Positions 24,857 to 32,911 of a stretch of DNA of 35,521 nucleotides are shown piece after piece (the stretch's first letter is position 1; each line of letters starts with the position of its first letter). The notes under the pieces were generated by a model. That model did no database searches. It was not told the DNA's origin and saw only the letters and a program-made list of their open reading frames with translations. The stretch is taken from contig CALWQP010000032.1 in NCBI GenBank assembly GCA_944383695.1, positions 1 through 35,521 of the forward strand, written 5' to 3'. Made by a program: the position numbers and the translations under genes. The DNA is from an uncultured Mediterraneibacter sp. (GTDB lineage Bacteria; Bacillota; Clostridia; Lachnospirales; Lachnospiraceae).

Positions 24857-25225
24857 TCGACATAAGAAGCAAAAAATAAGCAAAATGCATAAAAAATGTT
24901 TTTATTTGTAAAAAAACGTCGAAATTGAAAAAAGAGGAGTTTTCAACTTATCCACACCCGAAATCATGAAAAACGTGGAAAAGCGAGGATTTCTGCAAAG
25001 TTATCCACATTATCCACACAAAAACATGTGTTTTTGGTGAATTACTCAAGCCTGAAAAAAGAACGAACGTTTTGGTGAGTTGTCATGAAAATATAAAATT
25101 GTCGAAAAAAATCGGATTCATTATTGACTTTTAAGTATTCAAAAAAACGAAAAAATACAAAAGAACAAGTCAGAAAATTCAGAAAAGAGTGTAAAAATTC
25201 AATTTGTATAAAAGAAAAAACACGG
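24857..25225. other. AT-rich intergenic region with a DnaA-box cluster
   Basis: About 370 bases without a gene, very A-rich on the plus strand. It holds three exact DnaA boxes (listed separately) and then a 150-base A-tract region (many runs of 4-7 A). It is not flanked by dnaA, dnaN, rpmH or gidA, so it is unlikely to be the main origin. It may titrate DnaA, form a secondary unwinding site or be a relic of an integrated replicon. Confidence 0.55.
24948..25018 (+). promoter_or_regulatory. Cluster of three perfect DnaA boxes
   Basis: TTATCCACA occurs at 24948-24956, 25001-25009 and 25010-25018, all in the same orientation; the last two abut with no gap. Each is an exact match to the high-affinity consensus. 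Confidence 0.85.
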
Positions 25226-25254
25226 TTGATAAATTAATTGACACGGCTTATAAT
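25226..25254 (+). promoter_or_regulatory. Promoter of the DUF1858 gene
   Basis: TTGATA (25226-25231), 17 bases, TATAAT (25249-25254). A TTGACA at 25238-25243 is too close to the -10 to be used. Confidence 0.75.
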
Positions 25255-25297
25255 AATAACCACTGGAAATTATCATTTATTTAAGGAGGAAATAGAA

Positions 25298-25507
25298 ATG
25301 GCACAGATTTCTAAAGATACAAAAATCGGAGAACTTCTCGATATTTTCCCGGAGTCAGCGCCGATCCTGATGGAGATTGGAATGCACTGCCTGGGTTGTC
25401 CGGCGTCGCAGATGGAGACGATCGAAGAGGCGGCAATGGTGCATGGCATCGACGGCGCGCTGCTTGTAGAGAAGATCAACGCTGCAATGGCTGCAGCAGA
25501 GAAATAA
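25298..25507 (+). CDS. DUF1858 domain protein
   Basis: A 69-residue protein consisting of one DUF1858 domain: [44 protein letters not shown]. The paired cysteines in CLGC are the family hallmark; these domains are found alone or joined to hybrid-cluster and other redox proteins in anaerobes and are suspected to bind metal or sulfur, with no proven role. The ATG at 25298 follows TTAAGGAGG; an in-frame start 20 codons upstream overlaps the promoter and is rejected. It is a single-gene unit between the DnaA-box region and a convergent mecA. Confidence 0.9.
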   Translation: MAQISKDTKIGELLDIFPESAPILMEIGMHCLGCPASQMETIEEAAMVHGIDGALLVEKINAAMAAAEK

Positions 25508-25539
25508 TAATTCAGGTTAAAAACAGCCGAAGTGAAGAA

Positions 25540-25573
25540 ACCCCCGTGTCAGTATATGACCGGGGGCTTTTTA
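25540..25573. terminator. Terminator between the DUF1858 gene and mecA
   Basis: ACCCCCG...CGGGGGCTTTTT, with inner TGTCA/TGAC pairing. The T-tract serves the plus-strand gene; AAACCCCC on the other side gives a GGGGGTTT exit for the convergent mecA transcript. Confidence 0.82.
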
Positions 25574-25582
25574 CATCTTTAT

Positions 25583-26299
25583 TTACAATGCGGATAACTT
25601 CTGTACGGCGTCTGCTGATATGATGCTACTGCAGTGCTCTTCCAGAAAAGCAAGGATAGAAGCATCTGCCTTTTCAGGTGAACCGTATTCGGAAAGCATA
25701 TTGCATATCTTGTTAAATTCGTTGGCAGAATGATCAGATGGGGCCAGCGCCAGTATGAACATTCCGTTGGTTTCGTCCTTGTATAATGTATTGGCTCCTC
25801 TGTAGACCGGCGCCAGCAGGCGGGACGTCCGGATCACGCTGTCCAGTGTCTCAAAGGAGTAAAGACGTACTGCAAATGCAGGCGGAGTGGATTCGGGTTC
25901 CGGTGTGCGCGTTCCGGCTGCCGCTTCCTTTACCTTATTCAAAAGGTTGAGGAATTCGTCCGCGCCCTGGAGTTTTTCAAGCGTTTCCATATTGAGAGGA
26001 TCGGTATCGCCGGAAGGGGTGAATTTAGAAAAGCGTGTGTCCAGCTCTTCCGGATCTTCCACCTTTGTGATGATCAAAACGATCGAATCTGCGGAAGATG
26101 GGATTGCCTCTATCATCAATGGGATATTCTCCGCTTCAAATCCAAAATCAAAGGATGCCTGCTGCATCATATCACGAAATAAAGATTTTGCTTTCTCAGT
26201 TCCATATGCCAGCTCGCTCAGTTTTAAATGGCGGGCGGCAAGATCAGCATGTGTCAGCGTACAACGAATCTGATTTTCATTGAGTTTCTCAATCTTCAT
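25583..26299 (-). CDS. mecA: MecA adaptor protein
   Basis: A 238-residue adaptor that brings substrates to the ClpC unfoldase of ClpCP; in B. subtilis it targets ComK and tunes competence and stress responses. The N-terminal substrate-binding domain is clear (MKIEKLNENQIRCTLTHADLAARHLKLSELAYGTEKAKSLFRDMMQQASFDFGF in the family pattern). An acidic linker leads to the C-terminal ClpC-binding domain (LYSFETLDSVIRTSRLL ... NTLYKDETNGMFILAL). The ATG is preceded by AAGGATGTGAT. Length is near the B. subtilis 218. It stands alone, convergent with the DUF1858 gene. No clpC or com genes are close except the dCMP deaminase further right. Confidence 0.92.
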   Translation of the reverse strand: MKIEKLNENQIRCTLTHADLAARHLKLSELAYGTEKAKSLFRDMMQQASFDFGFEAENIPLMIEAIPSSADSIVLIITKVEDPEELDTRFSKFTPSGDTDPLNMETLEKLQGADEFLNLLNKVKEAAAGTRTPEPESTPPAFAVRLYSFETLDSVIRTSRLLAPVYRGANTLYKDETNGMFILALAPSDHSANEFNKICNMLSEYGSPEKADASILAFLEEHCSSIISADAVQKLSAL

Positions 26300-26623
26300 A
26301 CGATCACATCCTTATACTATATAAGATAATATGCACACAAAACGTATTTGGATACATATTCTCACCATTAGTATAAACAAAAAGCAAAAAGATGTAAAGA
26401 TAAAATTGCAGTTCAATGGAGCGGCCGGTATCGAGGCGTGGAGCGGCCTGCCGGACTTATCAACAAATCTACATAGCTTATAAACAAAAAACACATTGCA
26501 CGCGCAGATCTACACCCATATAATGGCACTTACAAAAGATGGTATCCCCTGATAAGTAAATAAAATACGAAAGGAGAGCAGAGCAAAAATAAGGTGCCGA
26601 TGCGGATTTAACTGTCTTTTGTT
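26300..26623. other. Intergenic region, no gene recognised
   Basis: It contains the minus-strand leader of mecA (an AT-rich tract with TATTAT and TATATA at about 26320-26335) and a GC-rich patch at 26415-26455 where GGAGCGGCC occurs twice in direct orientation. A ribosome-site-like AAAGGAG at about 26571 leads only to a 4-codon frame. Confidence 0.4.
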
Positions 26624-26675
26624 CCGCCCGGATCCGGCAGTATGTCACGAATGCTTCCGTATGGTGACAGGGCGG
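26624..26675 (+). ncRNA. Candidate structured RNA element (nested hairpin) upstream of a small ORF
   Basis: CCGCCC (26624-26629) pairs with GGGCGG (26670-26675), and inside it TGTCAC (26643-26648) pairs with GTGACA (26664-26669). The small gene starts 48 bases later. No known riboswitch class is recognised, so it may be a leader structure or chance pairing. Confidence 0.35.
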
Positions 26676-26722
26676 GGGTACACTATTTATCATGATCCGC
26701 AGAGGAAAGGAGTGTATGTCGG

Positions 26723-26962
26723 ATGAAAATGGATGAAACAGGTTACAGGAATTTGTTTGCGGAATTGGAGAAATATGAAAAAAGAGGCGTTGATATTTCG
26801 ATTGACGGATATCATGCCAACGCGCTTCAGATCGTGACGGCCCACATGACCAAGGAGGAAGGCACATATATGCGTGATTATGACATAGATCGCAACGGAT
26901 GCATAGAAGCGCTCAGATTTACTGACATTAAGGATTGCAGACGGGCAGAGACAACCCCTTGA
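26723..26962 (+). CDS. Small hypothetical protein, 79 residues
   Basis: A 79-residue soluble protein, MKMDETGYRNLFAELEKYE at the start, with ISIDGYHANALQIVTAHMTKEEGTYMRDYDIDRNGCIEALRF in the middle. It is charged, has no signal or membrane segment and contains one Cys. AAAGGAG lies 10 bases before the ATG, which, with the balanced composition, supports a real gene. DIDRNGCIEAL loosely recalls an EF-hand-like acidic loop (D-x-D-x-N-G-x-I-x-x-x), the Dxx-DxDxDG pattern of dockerin or EF-hand loops, but there is only one and it may be coincidental. I do not recognise the family. It lies alone between a structured element and a promoter repeat. Confidence 0.65.
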   Translation: MKMDETGYRNLFAELEKYEKRGVDISIDGYHANALQIVTAHMTKEEGTYMRDYDIDRNGCIEALRFTDIKDCRRAETTP

Positions 26963-27049
26963 TCTGCCGGACATGAGGTTATGGATGTGTTTTTTGCTGT
27001 TTAAAATATCCTGAAACAGGCAAATTATTAATGACGTATTATGAAAATA

Positions 27050-27315
27050 TGGTATAATGATTGCACGATGTGCAATCCGGACCGCCTTCGCGGTCTGCCC
27101 CGCTGCGCGGGGATTATGCCTGGAGCCACGGCTTGGAAAGTAAATGCCGCCTGCGCGGCGCTTCCTTTCCCGCGCACGTGGTATAATGATTGCACGATGT
27201 GCAATCCGGACCGCCTTCGCGGTCTGCCCCGCTGCGCGGGGATTATACCTGGAGCCACGGCTTGGAAAGTAAATGCCGCTGCGCGGCGCTTCCTTTCCCG
27301 CGCGCGTGGTATAAT
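27050..27315 (+). promoter_or_regulatory. Three extended -10 promoters in series
   Basis: TGGTATAAT occurs with TATAAT at 27053-27058, 27182-27187 and 27310-27315, so TGnTATAAT is met each time. The first has a weak -35 (ATGACG, 27031-27036); the others have none recognisable. The third is 23 bases ahead of the GH18 start codon. Confidence 0.6.
27053..27309 (+). repeat. Tandem 128/129-bp repeat, each unit starting with an extended -10 promoter
   Basis: Two nearly identical copies (27053-27181 and 27182-27309) differ by a few bases. Each starts with TATAATGATTGCACGATG preceded by TGG, and contains the hairpins GACCGC-CTTC-GCGGTC and CCCCGC-TGC-GCGGGG plus GC-rich CGCGC stretches. A third TGGTATAAT follows the second copy directly, upstream of the GH18 gene. 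Confidence 0.9.
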
Positions 27316-27337
27316 AATTGCTGATAGGAGGTACGGC

Positions 27338-29284
27338 ATGGACGAAAGAGAAAGAAAGGGCTCGATTCCCGGGCGTGCCGGCGCAGACGGCGCGCGCAGG
27401 AGGCACCCTGGCAGAAACGCCCAGAGGCCGGGAAACAATAGCCCCGGCGGGAACAGACGGCCGGTGAAAAGGAGCATCAGAGCGAGGAGACGGCGGCGCA
27501 ATACAGCTATACGGTGGCTGATACTTATTATATTGATCATAGGGGCGATCGGTGGTTTCGTCATCTGGAGAAAATACGGCCCATCAAATGAGAGAGCTGA
27601 TCTGAACCAATATTATGAGCTGGAGGCGGAAAACGATATCGCTGTGGTCGTGAATAATGAAGTCGTCAGAAACAACGCGTCATCGGCTGAAGGCGGGACG
27701 GAAGAATCCCCCGCACCCGGCAAGATTTATGACGGACAGTATTATATCGAGTACTCTGTTGTACATGACCGGATCAACAAAAGGTTCTACTGGGACCCGA
27801 ATGAGAACCTCCTGCTGTACACGCTGCCGGGGGGCAGCGTTTCGGTAGAAGTCGGCAGCAAAGAATACACGGATATAACGGAAAAGAAGAGCGAAGATTA
27901 TGTGATCCTGAAGACAGAAGGCAGAACAGCATATATTGCACTTCCATTCATTCAGGCATATACGAACATGGAGTATGCGGTTTATGACGATCCTGCCGAT
28001 CCGTCGAGAGCCGTCATAACATCCGAATGGGGTGAGACGCAGACAGCCAGCATAAAACGCGATACACAGGTGAGATATCAGGGCGGAGTGAAGAGCCCTA
28101 TCCTGACAGACGTGAAGAAATCTGATAAAGTGACGGTTCTGGAAGATGAAGACGACTGGATGAAAGTCGGCACAGAGGACGGTTTCATCGGGTATGTCAG
28201 GACCGGCGATCTCAGGGATATTGTGACGGAGACCATATCCCGGGAATTCGAAGAACCTGTATATACAAACATATCAAAGGGCTATACCATAAATATGGCG
28301 TGGCACAATGTGTCAAACTCGGATGCCAACAGCTATGTGCTGGAGACGATCGCAGGGACAAAGGGGCTGACGACCATTGCGCCGACATGGTTCAGCCTCG
28401 CTGATACAGAGGGCAATGTGTCCTCCCTTGCTGACGCCAGTTATGTCAATTACGCGCATCAGTCCAACATTGAAGTGTGGGCCGTGCTCAGAGACTTTCA
28501 CGGAGGCATCAGCTCCTATGACGAAACGTATGAAGTGCTCAGCTATACGTCAAAGAGAACGAAGGTGATTAATCAGGTGATCGCTGAAGCGCTTCAGTCC
28601 GGCGTGGACGGCATCAATCTGGATTTTGAGCTCATATCTGCGGACTGCGGAGAGCATTATATACAGTTTGTGCGGGAACTGTCTGTCAAGTGCAGACAGA
28701 ATGGGCTGGTATTCTCGATAGACAACTATGTGCCCCGGCCGTACAATTCACATTATGATATTGAGGAACAGGGCGCTGTGGCAGATTATGTGATCATCAT
28801 GGGGTACGACGAGCACACGGACGGTTCTTATCAGGCGGGGTCTGTGGCGTCTGTCGGCTATCTTGAGGATGGGATCACAGAGGCGTTGAAAATGGTTCCG
28901 GCGGAAAAGCTGGTTGCCGGCATTCCGTTCTATACCAGGCTCTGGTTCGAGACTCCCAAGACAGAGGACGAGCTGGCGGAGGAAGCAGGAACAGAAGCGG
29001 CGTCATATCCGAACAAAGTGACCAGTTATGCCTATGGCATGGATGAGGCCGAGGATATTGTTTCAGCTGCAGGAGTACAGACAGAGTGGAATGACACGAC
29101 AAAACAGAACTATGCCCAGTGGGAGGCTGACGGCGGAGTCTATAAGATATGGCTGGAGGACAGCCGGTCCCTGGAGGAAAAACTGAAAGTGATCAAGGCG
29201 AACGGACTTGCAGGCGTAGCAGAATGGAGCCTTGGCATGGAGAGTTCCGGCGTATGGGATCTCATCCTCCAGTATGTGAACTGA
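27338..29284 (+). CDS. Membrane-anchored glycoside hydrolase family 18 protein with SH3 domain
   Basis: A 648-residue type II membrane protein. Residues 1-57 are a very basic, Arg/Gly/Pro-rich cytoplasmic tail, then a membrane helix at about 58-77. The extracellular part has a region reminiscent of copper-amine-oxidase-like domains (about 125-235), a bacterial SH3 domain (about 240-300) and a GH18 catalytic domain (about 315-648). The active-site motif reads DGINLDFE with the proton donor Glu at 431. GH18 members with such domains in spore formers (YaaH/SleL-like) cut peptidoglycan glycans in the spore cortex or vegetative wall. AGGAGG lies 7 bases before the ATG at 27338; an upstream frame through the promoter repeat is not coding. 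A ROK, amidase and spore context supports cell-wall work. Confidence 0.88.
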   Translation: MDERERKGSIPGRAGADGARRRHPGRNAQRPGNNSPGGNRRPVKRSIRARRRRRNTAIRWLILIILIIGAIGGFVIWRKYGPSNERADLNQYYELEAENDIAVVVNNEVVRNNASSAEGGTEESPAPGKIYDGQYYIEYSVVHDRINKRFYWDPNENLLLYTLPGGSVSVEVGSKEYTDITEKKSEDYVILKTEGRTAYIALPFIQAYTNMEYAVYDDPADPSRAVITSEWGETQTASIKRDTQVRYQGGVKSPILTDVKKSDKVTVLEDEDDWMKVGTEDGFIGYVRTGDLRDIVTETISREFEEPVYTNISKGYTINMAWHNVSNSDANSYVLETIAGTKGLTTIAPTWFSLADTEGNVSSLADASYVNYAHQSNIEVWAVLRDFHGGISSYDETYEVLSYTSKRTKVINQVIAEALQSGVDGINLDFELISADCGEHYIQFVRELSVKCRQNGLVFSIDNYVPRPYNSHYDIEEQGAVADYVIIMGYDEHTDGSYQAGSVASVGYLEDGITEALKMVPAEKLVAGIPFYTRLWFETPKTEDELAEEAGTEAASYPNKVTSYAYGMDEAEDIVSAAGVQTEWNDTTKQNYAQWEADGGVYKIWLEDSRSLEEKLKVIKANGLAGVAEWSLGMESSGVWDLILQYVN

Positions 29285-29378
29285 CAGGCAGCGGAATATC
29301 TTTAAAACGCATACAGCATAGAAAGAGACATCCTTCTTTTGCATATATATTGATATATGTGAAAGGAGGATGTTTTTC

Positions 29379-30080
29379 GTGGCAAAAAAAATCGGACTTG
29401 TAGCAATGGGGGCGGCGCTGGTCATGCTGATCGTCCTCTGCCAGACCGGCGGGACATTTTTGAAAAAGCGCTTTGCTCAGAACGAGGAAGTTTCTGCAAA
29501 AGCAGAGGCGGGGGAGGAAAAGCGCGTGGTCGTCATCGATCCGGGACACGGCGGTCTTGACGGAGGAAAGGTCGGAGTAAATGGTGTGGAAGAAAAAGAA
29601 GTAAACTTAAAAATATCTTTAAAAGTCAGAGAGATTCTAAAGCAAGAAGATATTTCTGTGGTGATGACCCGGACGGAGGATGAACGCCTCGCGGAAACCC
29701 AGGTAGAAGACTTGAAGGCGCGAGTCAGCCTTATGAACGAAGAGAAGCCGGAGCTTGTGGTGAGCATTCATCAGAATAGTTATCATGAGGAAGGGGTCCA
29801 TGGCGCGCAAGTGTTTTACTATGCGGATTCTGCGGAGAGTGAGCGCGCGGCGGGAATCATCCAGGAAGCACTGAAAGAGATCGATCCGGACAATACAAAA
29901 GCAGCCAAGCCGAACCGTACTTATTACATACTGAAAAAAACGGAAGTTCCGGTGGTCATCGCGGAGTGCGGTTTTTTAAGCAACTATGAGGAAGCGGAGA
30001 AGCTGGCGGATGAAGAATATCAACAGGAACTGGCGGATGCGGTGGCAAAAGGAGTCCTGGAATATATAAACGCCAAATGA
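29379..30080 (+). CDS. cwlD: N-acetylmuramoyl-L-alanine amidase, CwlD-like
   Basis: A 233-residue Amidase_3 enzyme. One N-terminal membrane/signal segment (about 5-24), a short charged linker, then the catalytic domain. Zinc ligands are in IDPGHGGLDGG (His), EEKEVNLKIS (Glu) and VVSIHQNSY (His); the catalytic Glu is in VVIAECGFLSN. The length and single-domain form match CwlD, which trims peptide side chains to make muramic-lactam in spore cortex. AmiC-type vegetative amidases are the alternative. The start is GTG at 29379: GGAGG lies 9 bases upstream, while the ATG at 29370 touches that GGAGG. It follows the GH18 gene by 94 bases. Confidence 0.88.
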   Translation: MAKKIGLVAMGAALVMLIVLCQTGGTFLKKRFAQNEEVSAKAEAGEEKRVVVIDPGHGGLDGGKVGVNGVEEKEVNLKISLKVREILKQEDISVVMTRTEDERLAETQVEDLKARVSLMNEEKPELVVSIHQNSYHEEGVHGAQVFYYADSAESERAAGIIQEALKEIDPDNTKAAKPNRTYYILKKTEVPVVIAECGFLSNYEEAEKLADEEYQQELADAVAKGVLEYINAK

Positions 30081-30168
30081 CATGGCCCGGATGAGAGGAT
30101 ATCCAATAGGGGGGCCGGGCAGGAGAATGGGAAGAGCGGATAAAAGAGTTTTTTTTTGACAGGAATAA

Positions 30169-30177
30169 TGATATAAT
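30169..30177 (+). promoter_or_regulatory. Extended -10 element ahead of the sua5 fusion gene
   Basis: TGATATAAT at 30169-30177 is a full TGnTATAAT. The nearest TTGACA (30156-30161) is only 10 bases from it, so it is not a normal -35. Initiation would fall within a base or two of the ATG at 30185. Confidence 0.5.
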
Positions 30178-30184
30178 AAATTTC

Positions 30185-31711
30185 ATGGAGACTAAAATAA
30201 GAAAAATAGATAAAAACCAAATAGATGAAAACGTCATCCGGGAAGCTGGAGAGATTCTGCAAGGGGGCGGACTGGTTGCCTTTCCCACGGAGACGGTCTA
30301 CGGACTGGGGGCCGACGCGCTCAAGGAGGAAGCCGCGCTTAAGACCTATGCTGCTAAGGGGCGTCCTTCGGATAATCCTTTGATCGTTCATATCGCAGAG
30401 TATGAGGCACTGAAAGAAATCGCGGTGAATATTCCTGCGGAGACGGATATCCTTGCGACGCATTTCTGGCCGGGGCCACTGACGATGATTTTTGAGAAAA
30501 GCGAAGCCGTACCGTATGGGACGACCGGAGGGCTTGACACGGTTGCGGTGCGGATGCCATCAGATCCTGTGGCTCAGACTCTGATCCGGGCTGCGGGCGG
30601 GTTCGTGTCCGCGCCCAGCGCGAACACATCAGGGAGACCCAGCCCAACCACGGCAGAACATGTGGCGGAGGATCTGGACGGAAAGATTGACATGATCCTG
30701 GATGGGGGAACCGTGGATATCGGGCTGGAATCAACCATCCTGGATATGACGGTCAGGCCGCCTATGATCTTGAGGCCGGGAGCAGTTACGGCAGAGATGC
30801 TGGAAGAATTGATCGGTGAAGTAAGCGTCGATGAGACGCTTTTGGGGGATGAGAGCGACAAAGCTCCGAAAGCTCCGGGAATGAAATACAGGCATTATGC
30901 ACCGAGGGCAAAACTGCTCATTGTGGAAGGTGATCTCAGGGAAGAAATCCTGGCGATCCGGCAGCTCTCGTACGCCGCCCACAGAGAAGGGCGCCAAATC
31001 GGGATCATTGCCACTGCTGAAACGCTTCCTTTCTATAAATATGGAAGCGTCAAAAATATAGGCACGAGGGAAAATGAAAAAACGATCGCGCGAAGTCTCT
31101 ACCGGGTACTCAGAGAATTTGATGAGGAAGAGGTAGAGACGATTTACAGCGAGTCCTTTGCCGTGCAGGGTATGGGAAAAGCGATCATGAACCGTCTGGA
31201 AAAGGCAGCAGGGCATCTTAGGATATCTGCCGCGGCGGTGGTGAAACAGCAGAAATACAGGCGGATCACCTTTGTCAGCGGGACGGACTCCGCGCGGGCG
31301 CCTATGGCGGCGGAAATCCTGCGGCATCATGAGCTGAAGCAGGAGTACGTGGTTGATTCAAGGGGGCTGGTCGTGCTGTTCCCTGAGCCGGCTAACCAGA
31401 AAGCGGAGGCGATCATGAAGAGCGCACAGATGACGCTGTCAGACCATGTGTCCCGCCAGTTTGATCAGGAGAACCTACAGGATGACACTCTGATACTTGC
31501 TATAGAAGAGGGGCAGAAGAATAAAATCCTATCAGAATACGGACGAGAATGGAATGTTTACACCCTGAATGAGTTTGTCGGAGATGATACGGCAATACCG
31601 GACCCCTATGGGAAGCCGCTGACAGCTTATGGGGAATGTTTTGAGGTACTGTGCAGGCTGGTCGGCCGGCTTGCGGAAAAATTAGATTCACTTGTGGAGG
31701 AAGAAGGATGA
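30185..31711 (+). CDS. Sua5/YrdC tRNA threonylcarbamoyl-AMP synthase fused to degenerate low-MW phosphatase domain
   Basis: A 508-residue fusion. Residues 1 to about 345 are a complete Sua5: the YrdC domain ([55 protein letters not shown]) and the Sua5 C-terminal domain ([14 protein letters not shown]). This makes threonylcarbamoyl-AMP for the t6A base of ANN-reading tRNAs. Residues about 355-508 match low-MW tyrosine/arginine phosphatases (YwlE-like), but the P-loop reads [12 protein letters not shown]: the nucleophile Cys is Ser 365 and the second Cys is Ala 370, while Arg 371 and the acid Asp 473 in IPDPYG remain. The second domain is therefore probably inactive as a phosphatase. ywlC, ywlE and upp are near neighbours in B. 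subtilis. No ribosome site precedes the ATG. Confidence 0.92.
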   Translation: METKIRKIDKNQIDENVIREAGEILQGGGLVAFPTETVYGLGADALKEEAALKTYAAKGRPSDNPLIVHIAEYEALKEIAVNIPAETDILATHFWPGPLTMIFEKSEAVPYGTTGGLDTVAVRMPSDPVAQTLIRAAGGFVSAPSANTSGRPSPTTAEHVAEDLDGKIDMILDGGTVDIGLESTILDMTVRPPMILRPGAVTAEMLEELIGEVSVDETLLGDESDKAPKAPGMKYRHYAPRAKLLIVEGDLREEILAIRQLSYAAHREGRQIGIIATAETLPFYKYGSVKNIGTRENEKTIARSLYRVLREFDEEEVETIYSESFAVQGMGKAIMNRLEKAAGHLRISAAAVVKQQKYRRITFVSGTDSARAPMAAEILRHHELKQEYVVDSRGLVVLFPEPANQKAEAIMKSAQMTLSDHVSRQFDQENLQDDTLILAIEEGQKNKILSEYGREWNVYTLNEFVGDDTAIPDPYGKPLTAYGECFEVLCRLVGRLAEKLDSLVEEEG

Positions 31712-32340
31712 CAGGAAGAGTAGTAATCATGGAGCACCCGCTGATCGCGCATAAGATCAGTTATATCAGACAGGAGAACGTGGGGACAAAAGAGTTCCGG
31801 GAGATGATTGGCGAGGTCGCCCAGCTCATGTGTTATGAAGCTACACGCGATCTGAAGCTCAGAGACGTAAAGATAAAGACGCCGATCGCTGAGATGACCG
31901 GGAAAGAGCTGGCAGGGAAGAAGCTTGCCATCGTGCCCATCCTGCGCGCAGGCCTGGGAATGGTGGACGGAATGCTCTCCCTCATCCCGGCGGCGAAAGT
32001 GGGACATATCGGCCTTTACCGCGATCCGGAGACTCTGGAACCGGTAGAGTATTACTATAAGCTTCCGGCGGATTGCAGCGAAAGAGAAGTGTTTGTCGTG
32101 GACCCGATGCTGGCCACAGGAGGGTCCAGTGTGGCGGCGATCCGCATGCTGAAGGAAAAAGGTGTGAAAAACATCCGTTTCCTCTGCATTCTCGCTGCGC
32201 CGGAAGGGTTGAAACGTATGCAGGAACAGCATCCGGATGTGGATATTTTTATCGGCGCTCTGGATGAAAAATTGAATGACCACGGATATATCGTCCCGGG
32301 ACTGGGAGACGCGGGGGACCGTATCTTTGGAACAAAGTAA
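31708..32340 (+). CDS. upp: Uracil phosphoribosyltransferase
   Basis: Converts uracil and PRPP to UMP in pyrimidine salvage. The 210-residue length and motifs are standard: [25 protein letters not shown] near the N-terminus, the PRPP loop [16 protein letters not shown], and [16 protein letters not shown] at the C-terminus for uracil binding. ATG 31708 overlaps the preceding stop (ATGA) and has GGAGGAAG upstream; an ATG 7 codons later has no site. Coupled translation with the sua5 fusion is likely. Confidence 0.95.
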   Translation: MTGRVVIMEHPLIAHKISYIRQENVGTKEFREMIGEVAQLMCYEATRDLKLRDVKIKTPIAEMTGKELAGKKLAIVPILRAGLGMVDGMLSLIPAAKVGHIGLYRDPETLEPVEYYYKLPADCSEREVFVVDPMLATGGSSVAAIRMLKEKGVKNIRFLCILAAPEGLKRMQEQHPDVDIFIGALDEKLNDHGYIVPGLGDAGDRIFGTK

Positions 32341-32413
32341 CTCATATTGCGCAAATGACAGAGAACAGCGGGGAAAACAGAGAGTCCTGTATAGGGAAAA
32401 GGAGATGGGAGCG

Positions 32414-32911
32414 ATGGCAGAGAGAACAGAGAAGAGAAGGGATTATCTAACATGGGACGAGTATTTCATGGGTGTGGCAATGCTTTCCGGGATGCGTTCA
32501 AAAGATCCGAACACACAGGTCGGATGCTGTATCGTCAGCCAGGATAATAAGATTCTGTCTATGGGATATAACGGTTTCCCCATCGGGTGCTCAGATGATG
32601 AGTTCCCCTGGACGAGGGACGGCGAGGACCCGCTGGAGACAAAATATGTTTACTCTACCCACAGCGAACTGAATGCGATCCTGAATTACAGCGGCGGCAG
32701 TCTTGCAGGGGCAAAGCTTTATGTTTCTCTGTTCCCATGCAACGAGTGCGCCAAGGCAATCATACAGGCAGGTATCAGCGAAGTGATCTACGACTGCGAT
32801 AAATATGCGGATACACCGAGCGTCATCGCGTCCAAGCGGATGATGGATGCTGCCGGGGTAAAATACCATCAATATAACAGGACGAACAGAAAGATAGAGA
32901 TCGAGCTATGA
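32414..32911 (+). CDS. dCMP deaminase (ComEB-like)
   Basis: Deaminates dCMP to dUMP for dTTP supply. The 165-residue zinc enzyme shows YLTWDEYFMGVAMLSGMRSKDPNTQVG at the N-terminus and the zinc site as His/Glu in STHSELNAILN plus two Cys in PCNECAKAI. ATG 32414 was chosen because GGAG lies 9 bases upstream; the ATG at 32405 touches that site. It begins 73 bases after upp ends, so nucleotide metabolism is grouped here. Its stop overlaps the fumarase alpha start as ATGA. In Bacillus the homologue comEB sits in a competence operon; here it does not. Confidence 0.93.
   Translation: MAERTEKRRDYLTWDEYFMGVAMLSGMRSKDPNTQVGCCIVSQDNKILSMGYNGFPIGCSDDEFPWTRDGEDPLETKYVYSTHSELNAILNYSGGSLAGAKLYVSLFPCNECAKAIIQAGISEVIYDCDKYADTPSVIASKRMMDAAGVKYHQYNRTNRKIEIEL

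Noticed and set aside
24948-25018. Main chromosomal origin
   Set aside because: DnaA boxes are present but none of dnaA, dnaN, rpmH or gidA is adjacent; kept as a cluster of boxes only.
25238-25254. TTGACA at 25238 as -35 for the DUF1858 gene
   Set aside because: Only 5 bases separate it from the -10; TTGATA at 25226 has the proper 17-base spacing.
27041-27337. 99-codon N-terminal extension of the GH18 protein
   Set aside because: It translates the promoter repeat; a perfect ribosome site and ATG at 27338 give a normal N-terminus.
30156-30177. TTGACA/TATAAT promoter ahead of the sua5 fusion
   Set aside because: The spacer is 10 bases, too short; the -10 is more likely used as an extended -10.
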